Shown here: piece after piece, positions 26,495-35,159 of the stretch
How positions within the stretch are numbered: position 1 is the stretch's first letter
Layout: the number at the start of each line of letters is the position of its first letter
Origin: Pseudomonadota bacterium
GTDB lineage: Bacteria; Pseudomonadota; Gammaproteobacteria; Steroidobacterales; Steroidobacteraceae
Reading direction: 5' to 3'
NCBI GenBank assembly: GCA_963204795.1
Contig: CAUJHX010000207.1
Coordinates: 1 to 35,359, forward strand
Length of the DNA stretch: 35,359 nt
Position numbers and translations under genes: made by a program
The notes under the pieces: model-generated
The model's database searches: none
Told to the model about the DNA's origin: nothing
Seen by the model: the letters and a program-made list of their open reading frames with translations, nothing else

Positions 26495-27720
26495 CGTGCC
26501 ATATCCTCATCTGCCATGAAGATCGTCGCCGGGTGCTCGAGCAGGGCCTTGAGCGCCTGGATCATGGAAGCGGCGTCGAAGCCGTCCACGAACCGGTGAT
26601 CGAACGACGAAGAGAGATTCATCATACGACGGATCGTGATGGCGCCGCCGTGCACGACCGGGCGCTCGACCGCCTTGTTCACGCCGATGATCGCCACCTC
26701 CGGCGCATTGATCACGGGTGTCGAGGCGATGCCGCCCAGCTTGCCGAGGCTCGTCACGGTGATCGTCGAACCGGCAAGCTCCTCGCGCGGCGACTTGTTG
26801 CGCCGGGCACGATCGGAGACGTCGCGGATCGCATTCGCGAGCCCGCGCAGCGACAGAGCCTCTGCGTGACGCACCACGGGCACCTTGAGGCCGTCGGATG
26901 TCTGCGTCGCGATGCCGAGATGCAACGCCGCGTGCTGCACGATGACGTTGCGCTCCGCGTCGTGCAGGGCATTGCACTGCGGGAAGGCGGGCAGCACGCG
27001 CGCGAGTGCCAGACCAAGAAACGGCAACAGCGTGAGAGACGGCTCGCCCCCGGAGGCCTTGGCGTTGAGATGCACACGCAGCGCCTCGAGTTCCGTGATG
27101 TCGATCTCCTCGACATAGGCGAAGTGCGGAATGTTGCGCTTCGCCTCGCTCATGCGCTGCGCGATCACCCGGCGCAGGCCGATGATCTTCACTTCTGTCG
27201 TGCCTTCGCGCCGCGCAAGATTCGTCGCCGGGCGTGCCGCAGCCTGCCTTGCGCCGGCAGCGGGCGCATGGCCGGTCGCGGCCGCCTCGAAATCTTCACG
27301 GGTCACCCGCCCGCCCGGCCCGGTGCCTGTGACCTTCTGCAAATCGATTCCTGCTTCTTTCGCGCGACGACGGGTGGCAGGGGATGCCATGAGACGACCC
27401 GCCGCGGGCGCACTCGCAGACGGAACCGGGGCAGCGGCTGCGGGCGGGGTAACGGCTGCGGGCGGAGCGGCGGCTGCCGCATCGGTCTCGAACGCGATCA
27501 GTTCGGATCCGACCGCAATCACGTCGCCCGGCTCGCCCTGCGTTCGCACGACGCGGCCCGAGACCGGCGCCGGAATCTCGATCGCCGCCTTCTCGGTCAT
27601 CACCTCGGCAACGATCTGGTCTTCCTGCACGACGTCGCCTGCCTTGACGTTCCACTGCAGGATCTCGGCGGAAACCGTGCCTTCACCGAGATCGGGCATC
27701 TTGAAAATATAGGTCCCCAT
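26491..27720 (-). CDS. bkdB: Branched-chain 2-keto acid dehydrogenase E2 (dihydrolipoamide acyltransferase)
   Basis: This 409-residue E2 forms the core of the branched-chain keto-acid dehydrogenase complex. The lipoyl domain carries K44 in MTEKAAIEIP. An Ala/Pro linker follows, then the subunit-binding domain (about 112-150, SPATRRRAKEAGIDL... GPGGRVTREDF). The catalytic domain ends with H375 and D379 in FDHRFVDG. There is a single lipoyl domain. It lies 15 bases after the E1 beta gene. A general 2-oxo acid E2 is the alternative, but ilvE in the operon and the divergent Lrp-type gene favour branched-chain substrates. Confidence 0.9.
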   Translation of the reverse strand: MGTYIFKMPDLGEGTVSAEILQWNVKAGDVVQEDQIVAEVMTEKAAIEIPAPVSGRVVRTQGEPGDVIAVGSELIAFETDAAAAAPPAAVTPPAAAAPVPSASAPAAGRLMASPATRRRAKEAGIDLQKVTGTGPGGRVTREDFEAAATGHAPAAGARQAAARPATNLARREGTTEVKIIGLRRVIAQRMSEAKRNIPHFAYVEEIDITELEALRVHLNAKASGGEPSLTLLPFLGLALARVLPAFPQCNALHDAERNVIVQHAALHLGIATQTSDGLKVPVVRHAEALSLRGLANAIRDVSDRARRNKSPREELAGSTITVTSLGKLGGIASTPVINAPEVAIIGVNKAVERPVVHGGAITIRRMMNLSSSFDHRFVDGFDAASMIQALKALLEHPATIFMADEDMAR

Positions 27721-27735
27721 CTTGCCCCCGCGCGC

Positions 27736-28752
27736 TCAGCCTGCCGACATGATGGCCTCGAGCGCCATCGCCACCCGCTTCTGGCCGGGAAAGTACTCCC
27801 ATTCGAAGGCGTGGGGATATGGCGTGTCCCAGCCTCCCACCCGCCCGATCGGCGCCTGCAGATGCCAGAAGCATTGCTCCTGGACCGTCGCGGAAATCTC
27901 GGCGCCAAAACCGCCAAAACGGGTTGCCTCGTGCACGATGAGGCAGCGCCCGGTACGCCGCACCGACTCGCACAGTGTCTCGCTGTCGAGCGGCGAGATC
28001 GTGCGCACGTCGATGACCTCGGCATCGAGGCCGAGCGACAGCGCGGCGGCCTCCGCCACGTGCACCATGGTGCCGTAAGCGATGATCGTGACGTCCCTGC
28101 CGGCGCGCACGATCTGCGCCTTGCTGATCGGCACGGTGTAGTGCCCCTCGGGCACTTCGCCGCGCGGATGCGCGCTCCAGGGCACCGCGGGCTTGCCCGG
28201 GTCGCCGTCAAACGGACCGTTGTAGAGCCGCTTCGGCTCGAGAAAGATCACCGGATCGTCATCCTCGATCGCCGCGATCAGCAGACCCTTCGCGTCATAG
28301 GGATTCGACGGCATCACGACCTTGACACCGCACACGTGCGCGAAGATCGCCTCGGGGCTTTGCGAATGCGTCTGCCCGCCGCGGATGCCACCGCCACACG
28401 GCGTGCGGATCGTCACGGGCGCGTAGAATTCGCCGGCGCTGCGATAACGCAGGCGCGCGAGTTCGCTCACGATCTGGTCGTAGCCGGGATAAATGTAGTC
28501 GGCGAACTGGATCTCGGCGACCGGGCGCAGGCCGTTCACGGCCATGCCGATCGACGCCGCGACGATGCCGAGTTCGGAGATCGGCGTATCGAGCACGCGA
28601 TGCTCACCGTACTTGCGCTGCAGGCCGTCGGTGGTGCGGAACACGCCGCCGAAGTAGCCGACGTCCTCGCCGAGCACCACGACGCCCGGGTCGCGTTCGA
28701 GCATCACGTCCATGGCGGAATTGAGCGCCTGGATCATGTTCATCCTGGCCAT
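27736..28752 (-). CDS. bkdA2: Branched-chain 2-keto acid dehydrogenase E1 beta
   Basis: This 338-residue protein is the beta chain of the thiamine-diphosphate-dependent E1. MNMIQALNSAMDVMLERDPGV starts it, and GEDVGYFGGVFRTTDGLQ, PISELGIVAASIGMAVNG and FADYIYPGYDQIVSE are the usual conserved stretches. With E1 alpha it decarboxylates the keto acid and passes the acyl group to E2. It starts three bases after the E1 alpha stop. Confidence 0.93.
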   Translation of the reverse strand: MARMNMIQALNSAMDVMLERDPGVVVLGEDVGYFGGVFRTTDGLQRKYGEHRVLDTPISELGIVAASIGMAVNGLRPVAEIQFADYIYPGYDQIVSELARLRYRSAGEFYAPVTIRTPCGGGIRGGQTHSQSPEAIFAHVCGVKVVMPSNPYDAKGLLIAAIEDDDPVIFLEPKRLYNGPFDGDPGKPAVPWSAHPRGEVPEGHYTVPISKAQIVRAGRDVTIIAYGTMVHVAEAAALSLGLDAEVIDVRTISPLDSETLCESVRRTGRCLIVHEATRFGGFGAEISATVQEQCFWHLQAPIGRVGGWDTPYPHAFEWEYFPGQKRVAMALEAIMSAG

Positions 28753-28755
28753 GGC

Positions 28756-29997
28756 TCAGCCCCTCTCGGCTCGCAGCTGTTCGCGCTGGCGCACGAGGTG
28801 CTCGGGCATGTCCTTCAGGACATCCTCGAACATCAGGTCGGGATCGAGCCGCGGACCTTCGTTCAGCGTGCCGTACTTCGTGGCCTCGCGCCACGCGACG
28901 GCGACTTCCTCCTCGAGCTCACCCGCCAGTTTCTGGTGGCGCTCATCCGACCACTCGCCGAGTGCGATCAAGTGCCGTTTCAGCCGCTCCACCGGATCGC
29001 CGAGCGGCCAGTGTTCGTACTCATCCTTCGGCCGGTAGCGTGACGGATCATCGCTCGTCGAGTGGGCCGAAGCCCGGTAGGTCACATGTTCGATCAGCGT
29101 GGGGCCGCCTCCCTTGCGTGCGCGTTCCGCAGCCCACTGCGTCACAGCGTACACCGCAAGAAAATCATTGCCATCCACTCGCACGCCGGCGACTCCATAG
29201 CCCGGCCCGCGCGCGGCAAAGGTCGAGCGTTCACCGCCCGCAAACCCCTGGAAGGTCGAGATCGCCCACTGGTTGTTGACGATATTGAGCAGCACCGGCG
29301 CCTGGTAGACTTCGGCGAATACCATGCCGGCGTGGAAGTCGCCCTCGGCGCTCGAGCCCTCCCCGATCCACGTCGACGCCACGTGGTCCTCGCCCTTGAT
29401 GGCAGCGGCCATCGCCCAGCCAACCGCCTGCGGAAACTGCGTCGCGAGATTGCCGGAAATCGAGAAGATCTTGCCCTGCCGCCAGTGATACATCACCGGC
29501 AACTGGCGGCCCTTGCACATGTCGCGCGTGTTCGAGAGGAGCTGACACATGAGATCGACCAGGGGCCGGCCACGCACCATGTAGAGGCCCTGATTGCGGT
29601 ACGACGGAAACAACATGTCGCCCGGGCGCAGCGCCATGGCCTGCGCGACGGATACCGCCTCTTCACCGTGAGAGCGCATGTAGAAGGAGATACGGCCCTG
29701 GCGCTGGGTACGCTGCATCCGTTCATCGAAGATGCGGGTCATCAGCATGTGGCGCAGCCCCGCCTGCAGCACTTCGGGCTCGACGTGCGGATCCCATGCG
29801 CCGACCGCGCGATGGTCGTCGTCGAGCACGCGCACGAGCCCGGTCGCGAGTGGCAGCGTCGCCTGCGCCGAAACCTTCACGTCAGGGCGCGGCTGGGTGC
29901 CCGCGGGTTGCAACTTCAGATAACTGAAATCGGTGCGATCGCCAGGCCGTGCGGGCGGCTGGGGAACATGCAGTCTGGTGCGCAGACGATTCGCCAT
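28756..29997 (-). CDS. bkdA1: Branched-chain 2-keto acid dehydrogenase E1 alpha
   Basis: This 413-residue alpha chain binds thiamine diphosphate; the motif region is GEGSSAEGDFHAGMVFAEVY with INNQWAIST-like VNNQWAIST. RISFYMRSHGEEAVSVAQAMAL and the phosphorylation-loop-like YRASAHSTSDDPSRYRP are typical of branched-chain E1 alpha. The N-terminal 45 residues are Pro-rich and variable. It is first in the operon. AAGGAG on the minus strand (30005-30010) lies seven bases before the ATG. An E3 gene is not in the window. Confidence 0.93.
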   Translation of the reverse strand: MANRLRTRLHVPQPPARPGDRTDFSYLKLQPAGTQPRPDVKVSAQATLPLATGLVRVLDDDHRAVGAWDPHVEPEVLQAGLRHMLMTRIFDERMQRTQRQGRISFYMRSHGEEAVSVAQAMALRPGDMLFPSYRNQGLYMVRGRPLVDLMCQLLSNTRDMCKGRQLPVMYHWRQGKIFSISGNLATQFPQAVGWAMAAAIKGEDHVASTWIGEGSSAEGDFHAGMVFAEVYQAPVLLNIVNNQWAISTFQGFAGGERSTFAARGPGYGVAGVRVDGNDFLAVYAVTQWAAERARKGGGPTLIEHVTYRASAHSTSDDPSRYRPKDEYEHWPLGDPVERLKRHLIALGEWSDERHQKLAGELEEEVAVAWREATKYGTLNEGPRLDPDLMFEDVLKDMPEHLVRQREQLRAERG

Positions 29998-30120
29998 GTC
30001 GCAACTCCTTGACGCAAGCAGACACTATGCAACGGCCGCGGGCGATGCGCATTGCAAAGTGAATCGGCAATCCGCAGAATAAGGACTGATTATTCCATTT
30101 TTCGCAAGATAGCGGAACAG
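29998..30120. promoter_or_regulatory. Divergent bkd / Lrp-type regulator control region
   Basis: This gap separates the bkd operon (minus) from the Lrp/AsnC gene (plus). It contains an imperfect palindrome GCGATGCGCATTGC (30042-30055). A wider pair, TGCAA at 30028-30032 and TTGCA at 30052-30056, is also present. An AT-rich run lies at about 30083-30110, unlike the surrounding DNA. These are candidate Lrp-type binding sites; exact promoters were not identified. Confidence 0.45.
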
Positions 30121-30597
30121 ATGTCCCAACCGGTGCTCGACCGTACGGACCTGCGCATCCTCGAGGTGCTGCAGAAGGACGGCGCCCTCTCGGCGGCGGA
30201 GCTCGCCGAAAGGGTGGATCTCGCGGTCACGACCTGCTGGCGCAGGGTGCGCAGGCTCGAAGAACAGGGCGTAATCCGCCAGCGCGTCGCCCTGCTCGAT
30301 CGGGAGAAGGTCGGACTCGGCGTCACCGTGTTCGCGCACGTCAAACTCGTCGCGCACGGGCGCGACAATCTCGCCCGTTTCGACCAGGCGATCCGGCGCC
30401 ACCCCGAAGTACTCGAGTGCTACACGCTGATGGGCGACTGGGACTTCCTGCTGCGCATCGTCGCGCGCGACATCAAGGCCTATGAAGCGTTCTTCCTCGA
30501 CCAGCTGTCGAAGATTCCCGGCATCCAGTCATTCAGCTCATCGATCGCGATGACGGTGGTGAAGGAGACGACGCAGCTGCCGCTCGCACTTCGATAG
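30121..30597 (+). CDS. Lrp/AsnC family transcriptional regulator
   Basis: This 158-residue protein has an N-terminal helix-turn-helix (LDRTDLRILEVLQKDGALSA, then DLAVTTCWRRVRRLEEQGVI) and a C-terminal effector-binding RAM domain (LECYTLMGDWDFLLRIVARD). It is probably the BkdR-like activator or regulator of the divergent bkd operon, responding to a branched-chain amino acid. I chose the ATG at 30121, which gives the usual short N-terminus. The TTG at 30052 would add 23 residues encoded by the AT-rich control region. Confidence 0.92.
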   Translation: MSQPVLDRTDLRILEVLQKDGALSAAELAERVDLAVTTCWRRVRRLEEQGVIRQRVALLDREKVGLGVTVFAHVKLVAHGRDNLARFDQAIRRHPEVLECYTLMGDWDFLLRIVARDIKAYEAFFLDQLSKIPGIQSFSSSIAMTVVKETTQLPLALR

Positions 30598-30601
30598 CGG
30601 A

Positions 30602-31090
30602 TCAAGGCCTCAACTGCTGCAGATCCAGTCGCAGGACGGTGGCATCCTCGCGCCCACCCGCCGCCTGGTAGTAGCCCTTGCGCACGCCCACCTGCACAAA
30701 GCCGAGCGACTGGTAGAGGCGGATCGCCGCGAGGTTCGAAGGCCGCACCTCGAGGAACGCGTCCTCGACGCCCGCTTCCGCGGCGAGATCGAGGAGCTGG
30801 CGCAAGAGCGTTCTGCCGATGCCGCGACCGCGCATCGTCTCCCGCACGCACAGATTGAGAATATGCGCTTCACCTGCGCCGGTGCTCATCACCCCATAGC
30901 CAACGAGGTCGAAGCCGATCTCGACGACCCGGCACACATAGCCCACGCGCAGGCAGTCGCGGAAGATGCCCTCGCTCCACGGAAAGGAATAGGACTCACG
31001 CTCGACCGCGGACACTCGCGCCAGATCCTCTTCCGCCATCGGCCGCAGCTGCACCTGCGGTATGGGCAGGTCATTCCGCGCGGCCACCAT
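30602..31090 (-). CDS. rimI: Ribosomal protein S18 alanine N-acetyltransferase
   Basis: This 162-residue GNAT enzyme acetylates the N-terminal alanine of ribosomal protein S18. The acetyl-CoA loop is RGRGIG (87-92), with E114 in LEVRPSN and Y126 in RLYQSLGF as likely catalytic residues. YSFPWSEGIFRDCL near residues 34-47 is typical of RimI. It overlaps the upstream glycosylase gene by 20 bases. A start further inside, near MAEEDL, is also possible. Confidence 0.9.
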   Translation of the reverse strand: MVAARNDLPIPQVQLRPMAEEDLARVSAVERESYSFPWSEGIFRDCLRVGYVCRVVEIGFDLVGYGVMSTGAGEAHILNLCVRETMRGRGIGRTLLRQLLDLAAEAGVEDAFLEVRPSNLAAIRLYQSLGFVQVGVRKGYYQAAGGREDATVLRLDLQQLRP

Positions 31091-31781
31091 CGGCGAGGCT
31101 CCGGGCGAGTTTCAGATCGTCCCACGCCTTGCGCTTCTCGCCGGGCGAGCGCAGCAGATAGGCGGGGTGGTAGGTGACGACGAGCGGCGTGCCGGCCTCA
31201 CCGAAGCGGTGTACGGTGCCGCGCAAGCGCGCCAGCGGCGCGTCGGTGCCGAGCAGGTTCTGCGCGGCAATTCGACCGACAGCAAGGATGACGGTGGGCT
31301 CGACGAGTGCCACCTGTCGCACAAGATACGGCAGGCAGGATGCAACTTCATCGGGCCCCGGATCGCGATTGCCCGGCGGCCGGCATTTCAGGATATTGGC
31401 GATGAAGACGCTCTCGCGCGCGAGGCCCACCGCACGCAGCATCGAGTTCAGGAGCTGCCCGGCACGACCCACGAAGGGCTCGCCACGCCGGTCTTCCTCG
31501 GCGCCGGGGGCTTCGCCAATGACCATCCAGCGCGCATGGGGGTCGCCCACGCCGAACACGGTTTGCGTGCGGGTCTCGCACAGCCGGCACTTCGTGCAGC
31601 CCGCCACTTCCGCACGCAGCGCCTCCCACTCATCATCCGGTGCCGGCGTCGTTGCAGTTGACGCCACTGCCGCGGGCGCACTCCGCGACAGGTAAGCATC
31701 GATGCCGAGCGCATCGAGGTAATGAGCCCGGCGCGCGGCAGACGGCGCCGTCACAGCCGGCGCAGGCGGCGCACGGTCCAT
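31071..31781 (-). CDS. Uracil-DNA glycosylase, family 4 (Fe-S)
   Basis: This 236-residue enzyme removes uracil from DNA. The 4Fe-4S ligands are likely C62 and C65 ([11 protein letters not shown]), C133 ([11 protein letters not shown]) and C149. The active-site motif [20 protein letters not shown] starts at 89, and [10 protein letters not shown] is at 205-214. The N-terminal 50 residues are Ala/Pro-rich and variable. I chose the ATG at 31781, which overlaps the pssA 3' end by 31 bases; the frame is open much further upstream but only as antisense and overlap. The gene sits between pssA and rimI. Confidence 0.92.
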   Translation of the reverse strand: MDRAPPAPAVTAPSAARRAHYLDALGIDAYLSRSAPAAVASTATTPAPDDEWEALRAEVAGCTKCRLCETRTQTVFGVGDPHARWMVIGEAPGAEEDRRGEPFVGRAGQLLNSMLRAVGLARESVFIANILKCRPPGNRDPGPDEVASCLPYLVRQVALVEPTVILAVGRIAAQNLLGTDAPLARLRGTVHRFGEAGTPLVVTYHPAYLLRSPGEKRKAWDDLKLARSLADGGRAE

Positions 31782-32515
31782 TGCACAGGCGCCGAAAGCG
31801 CGTAGGTGGCAAACATCGCAAGCAGCATCGTCGGCGGATCGATCGCGATCAGCGCAAGAAAGAGCGGCACGACGATGAAATAGTAGTAGCGTACGCGCTT
31901 GTCGACATCGATCTGCTTCAAGCTCATGTACGGGAAGTTCGACACCATGAGCGCCCCGGCAAACGCCGTGACACCGAACGCGAGGATGAGGTCGGTGAGC
32001 CCGCCCGGACCTCGCCAGGTGCTCGAGAACCACACAAAGGCCGCCACGACTGCGGCGGCCGACGGGCTCGGCAGCCCTTCGAAGTAGCGCTTGTCCTGCG
32101 CCGCACGCGTATTGAAGCGCGCCAGGCGCAGTGCAGCCGCCACGGCGAAAAAGAAAGTGGCAACCCACCCGAACCGGCCCCAGGCCCGGCCGTATTCGGC
32201 GATGCGCTCGACACCCCACTGGTACATCACGATGGCAGGCGCAAGTCCGAAGGCCACCATGTCCGCGAGACTGTCGTACTCCTTGCCGAAGTTGCTCTCG
32301 GTGTGCGTCCAGCGCGCCACGCGGCCATCGAGACCGTCGAACAGCATCGCGGCGAACACCGCAATGCCCGCCCGGTCGAAGTTGCCGTCGATGGCGGCGA
32401 TGATCGCGTAGAAGCCGGAGAAGAGGCAGCCGGTCGTCAGCGCGTTCGGCAGCAGAAAGACACCGCGGCCGCGCGGGGCAGGGTCCGTGCTCGGTGTGGA
32501 CATGGCGCGCATCAT
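31751..32515 (-). CDS. pssA: CDP-diacylglycerol-serine O-phosphatidyltransferase
   Basis: PssA makes phosphatidylserine, the precursor of phosphatidylethanolamine. The CDP-alcohol phosphatidyltransferase motif is visible as DGLDGRVARWTHTESNFGKEYDSLADMV (cf. D-G-x2-A-R-x8-G-x3-D-x3-D). About six to eight membrane helices follow, from LLPNALTTGCLFSGFYAII. I chose the ATG at 32515, ten bases after GGAGG (CCTCC on the plus strand at 32526-32530); ATGs at 32512 and 32503 are alternatives. It is divergent from proS with only 16 bp between. Confidence 0.92.
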   Translation of the reverse strand: MMRAMSTPSTDPAPRGRGVFLLPNALTTGCLFSGFYAIIAAIDGNFDRAGIAVFAAMLFDGLDGRVARWTHTESNFGKEYDSLADMVAFGLAPAIVMYQWGVERIAEYGRAWGRFGWVATFFFAVAAALRLARFNTRAAQDKRYFEGLPSPSAAAVVAAFVWFSSTWRGPGGLTDLILAFGVTAFAGALMVSNFPYMSLKQIDVDKRVRYYYFIVVPLFLALIAIDPPTMLLAMFATYALSAPVQWTVRRLRRL

Positions 32516-32526
32516 ATAAGATGCGC
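32507..32526. promoter_or_regulatory. Palindrome between divergent pssA and proS
   Basis: GCGCATC (32507-32513) and GATGCGC (32520-32526) form a perfect 7-bp inverted repeat around ATATAA. It spans the pssA start codon and most of the 16-bp gap to proS. TATAAG (32515-32520) on the plus strand and TTATAT on the minus strand could act as -10 boxes. No good -35 was found. Confidence 0.45.
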
Positions 32527-32531
32527 CTCCC

Positions 32532-34247
32532 ATGCGCTGGTCCCGATACCCGATCAACACGATGAAGGAAACGCCCGCAGAGGCGGAGATCGCGAGCCAT
32601 CGCCTGATGCTGCGCGCGGGGCTCATCCGCCGGCTCGCCGCGGGCATCTACACGTGGACCACTTTCGGCCTCCTGACGTTGCGCAAGGTCGAGGCGATCA
32701 TCCGCGAGGAGATGAATCGGGCCGGTGCCTTCGAAGTATTGATGCCGGCCGTACAGCCCGCGGAACTGTGGCAGGAATCGGGGCGCTGGCAGGAATACGG
32801 GCCCGAGTTGCTGCGCCTGACCGACCGGGGCGATCGCGCGTTCGTGATCGGGCCGACGCACGAGGAGGTGATCACCGATCTCGTGCGGCGCGAGCTGCAA
32901 AGCTATCGCCAGCTGCCGGTGAACTTTTACCAGATCCAGACGAAGTTCCGCGACGAGATCCGGCCGCGCTTCGGCGTGATGCGCGGGCGCGAATTCATCA
33001 TGAAGGACGCGTACTCGTTCCACATCGACGAGGCGTCACTCGCAGAAGGCTACACGCTCATGCGCGACGCCTATGCACGCATGTTCACCCGCATGGGCCT
33101 GAAGTTCCGCGCGGTGCGCGCCGACTCCGGTGCGATCGGCGGCACCGCGTCGGAGGAATTCCAGGTGCTCGCCGATTCGGGCGAAGACGCGATCGTGTTT
33201 TCCGATGGCGACGACTACGCGGCGAACCTCGAGATGGCCGAAGCACTCGCACCGGCGACACCACGCTCGCCAGCGGGCGCGAAGCTGCAACCGGTCGCGA
33301 CCCCCGGCGTGCGCACGATCGACGCATTGAGCGGATTCCTCGGCGTCCCGCCCGCGCAGTGCGCCAAGACGCTGCTCGTCGAGGGCGCGGACGGCGGCGT
33401 CGTGGCGCTCGTCCTGCGCGGCGATCACGAACTGAATGCCGTCAAGGCGCAGAAGATCGCGGGTGTCGCCTCGCCGCTGCGCATGGCGAGCGCCGAAGCG
33501 GTGCTCGCCGCGACGGGCGCCGAGCCCGGTTTTGTCGGCCCCGTGGGCCTCACGAAGTGCCCGGTCATCGCCGATCGCAGCGCCGCGGTGCTCGCCGACT
33601 TCGTCTGCGGCGCCAACGCGCGCGATACGCACCTGACGGGCGTGAACTGGGGGCGCGACCTGCCGGAGCCGCAGGTCGCGGACCTGCGCAACGTGGTCGC
33701 CGGCGACCCGAGCCCCTCTGGCAAAGGCAGGCTGTCGATTGCCCGCGGCATCGAGGTGGGCCATGTCTTCCAGCTCGGCCGCAAGTACAGCGAGGCGATG
33801 AAGGCGGCCGTACTCGACGAGGAAAGCCGCAGCACCACCCTCTACATGGGCTGCTACGGCATAGGTGTGACGCGGGTCGTGGCAGCGGCCATTGAACAGA
33901 ATCACGATGAGCGTGGCATTATCTGGCCCGAGCCGATTGCGCCGTTCCAGGTGGTACTGGTCCCGATCAACTTCGCGAAGTCGCAACGAGTCCGTGAAAC
34001 CGCTGATCGCCTCTATGACGAGCTCACGCGCGCAGGCATCGAAGTCCTGCTCGATGACCGCGACGCACGCCCCGGCGCGAAATTCGCCGACGCCGAGCTG
34101 CTCGGCATTCCACACCGGGTGGTGGTCGGCGAACGCGGCCTCGAGGCAGGCAAGCTCGAATATCGTCACCGCCGGGCTGCGGCAAGCGAAGAATTCGCAC
34201 TGGATGACGCCCTCGCCTTCATCCGCTCCCGTCTCGCTCCCGGCTGA
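32532..34247 (+). CDS. proS: Prolyl-tRNA synthetase
   Basis: ProS charges tRNA-Pro. The 571-residue bacterial-type class II enzyme has LKETPADAE-like [20 protein letters not shown] at its start and class II motif 2 in [20 protein letters not shown]. The inserted editing domain lies about 220-410, and the C-terminal anticodon-binding domain has [26 protein letters not shown]. Length is normal. The ATG at 32532 matches the E. coli N-terminus; it has no clear Shine-Dalgarno sequence. Its last 44 bases overlap the next gene. Confidence 0.96.
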   Translation: MRWSRYPINTMKETPAEAEIASHRLMLRAGLIRRLAAGIYTWTTFGLLTLRKVEAIIREEMNRAGAFEVLMPAVQPAELWQESGRWQEYGPELLRLTDRGDRAFVIGPTHEEVITDLVRRELQSYRQLPVNFYQIQTKFRDEIRPRFGVMRGREFIMKDAYSFHIDEASLAEGYTLMRDAYARMFTRMGLKFRAVRADSGAIGGTASEEFQVLADSGEDAIVFSDGDDYAANLEMAEALAPATPRSPAGAKLQPVATPGVRTIDALSGFLGVPPAQCAKTLLVEGADGGVVALVLRGDHELNAVKAQKIAGVASPLRMASAEAVLAATGAEPGFVGPVGLTKCPVIADRSAAVLADFVCGANARDTHLTGVNWGRDLPEPQVADLRNVVAGDPSPSGKGRLSIARGIEVGHVFQLGRKYSEAMKAAVLDEESRSTTLYMGCYGIGVTRVVAAAIEQNHDERGIIWPEPIAPFQVVLVPINFAKSQRVRETADRLYDELTRAGIEVLLDDRDARPGAKFADAELLGIPHRVVVGERGLEAGKLEYRHRRAAASEEFALDDALAFIRSRLAPG

Positions 34248-34890
34248 ACGTCGCGCAGCGCCGATCACAGCCATCCTGGCCGCGATGATCCTGGCGGTGC
34301 CGGCGCCGGCGGCACGCGCGGACCAGCAGCGCGATGCAGGCCTGCGCAATGTGATCGAGCATGCAATTGCGCAGGCAGAGTGCTTTCCCGACCGGTACGA
34401 GTCTGCGGTGTGGTTCACGATGATGGAGCCCCGCCTCGTGAAGCGGGTGCCCGACAAGGCCGAGCGCCTCGAGATCCTGCGCACCGTGTTCTGCGAGGCA
34501 CACCGCAAGGGCGAGATGCGTCTGCCACCGGGCCTCGTGATGGCGGTCATCGACATCGAAAGCCGCTTCAACCGCTGGGCCGTGTCGTACGCAGGCGCCG
34601 TGGGCCTCATGCAGATCATGCCGTTCTGGCCGGAAAAACTCGGCATGCAGCGCCATCAGCTCACGCAGATCGGCCCGAACGTGCGCATGGGCTGCGCGAT
34701 CCTGCGCTACTACATCAAGTACGAGAGCAACAACGTGCAGAAGGCCCTCGCGCGCTACAACGGCAGCGTCGGCCGGCGCGACTACTCGGATCTCGTGATC
34801 GGCAGCTGGAGTCGCTGGAACGGTGCCGACGACCTTGGCCTTGCCGCGGCGGCTGCCGCTCAACCCGTGCCGAAGCCTTCCGGGCGCTGA
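34204..34890 (+). CDS. Lytic transglycosylase (SLT family)
   Basis: This 228-residue secreted enzyme should cleave peptidoglycan glycan strands. A signal peptide ([24 protein letters not shown]) ends near residue 39. The catalytic glutamate is E119 in [13 protein letters not shown], followed by [17 protein letters not shown] and [24 protein letters not shown] chose the ATG at 34204 because it supplies a basic n-region; ATG 34285 would cut the signal short. It overlaps proS by 44 bp and the convergent acylphosphatase by 31 bp. Confidence 0.88.
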   Translation: MTPSPSSAPVSLPAERRAAPITAILAAMILAVPAPAARADQQRDAGLRNVIEHAIAQAECFPDRYESAVWFTMMEPRLVKRVPDKAERLEILRTVFCEAHRKGEMRLPPGLVMAVIDIESRFNRWAVSYAGAVGLMQIMPFWPEKLGMQRHQLTQIGPNVRMGCAILRYYIKYESNNVQKALARYNGSVGRRDYSDLVIGSWSRWNGADDLGLAAAAAAQPVPKPSGR

Positions 34891-35135
34891 TCCGGCGCAA
34901 GCTCGAGATCGATCACCTCGACTGCCTTGACCTTCGAGGCGGTCGACCCCATCCAAAGCGCTTCGAGATAGCGCGCCACGCCCTCTTCCGTCCCGCAAGC
35001 GAGCACTTCCACACGCCCATCAGGCAGATTGCGCGCGTACCCGGTGATCCCGAGTTCGGTAGCGCGGCGCGCAACGGTCGCGCGATAGAACACGCCCTGA
35101 ACCCTCCCGGACACGAAACACTTGCGCGCTATCAC
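34860..35135 (-). CDS. acyP: Acylphosphatase
   Basis: This 91-residue enzyme hydrolyses acyl phosphates. The signature GRVQGVFYRATV (10-21) carries the phosphate-binding R18, and GYARNLPDGRVEV carries N36. The start is GTG at 35135 (VIARKCFVSG); the frame is open upstream, but that part has no family match. It is divergent from the flavoprotein gene at 35160, 24 bases away. Confidence 0.9.
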   Translation of the reverse strand: MIARKCFVSGRVQGVFYRATVARRATELGITGYARNLPDGRVEVLACGTEEGVARYLEALWMGSTASKVKAVEVIDLELAPDQRPEGFGTG

Positions 35136-35159
35136 GGGCGGGGATTCTACAATGCGAGG

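Noticed and set aside
30052..30120. TTG start for the Lrp-type gene
   Set aside because: It would translate the AT-rich control region and add 23 residues not typical of Lrp/AsnC proteins.
31782..33023. Upstream extension of the uracil-DNA glycosylase frame
   Set aside because: It runs antisense through proS and across pssA, and lacks conserved sequence; the ATG at 31781 gives the normal family length.
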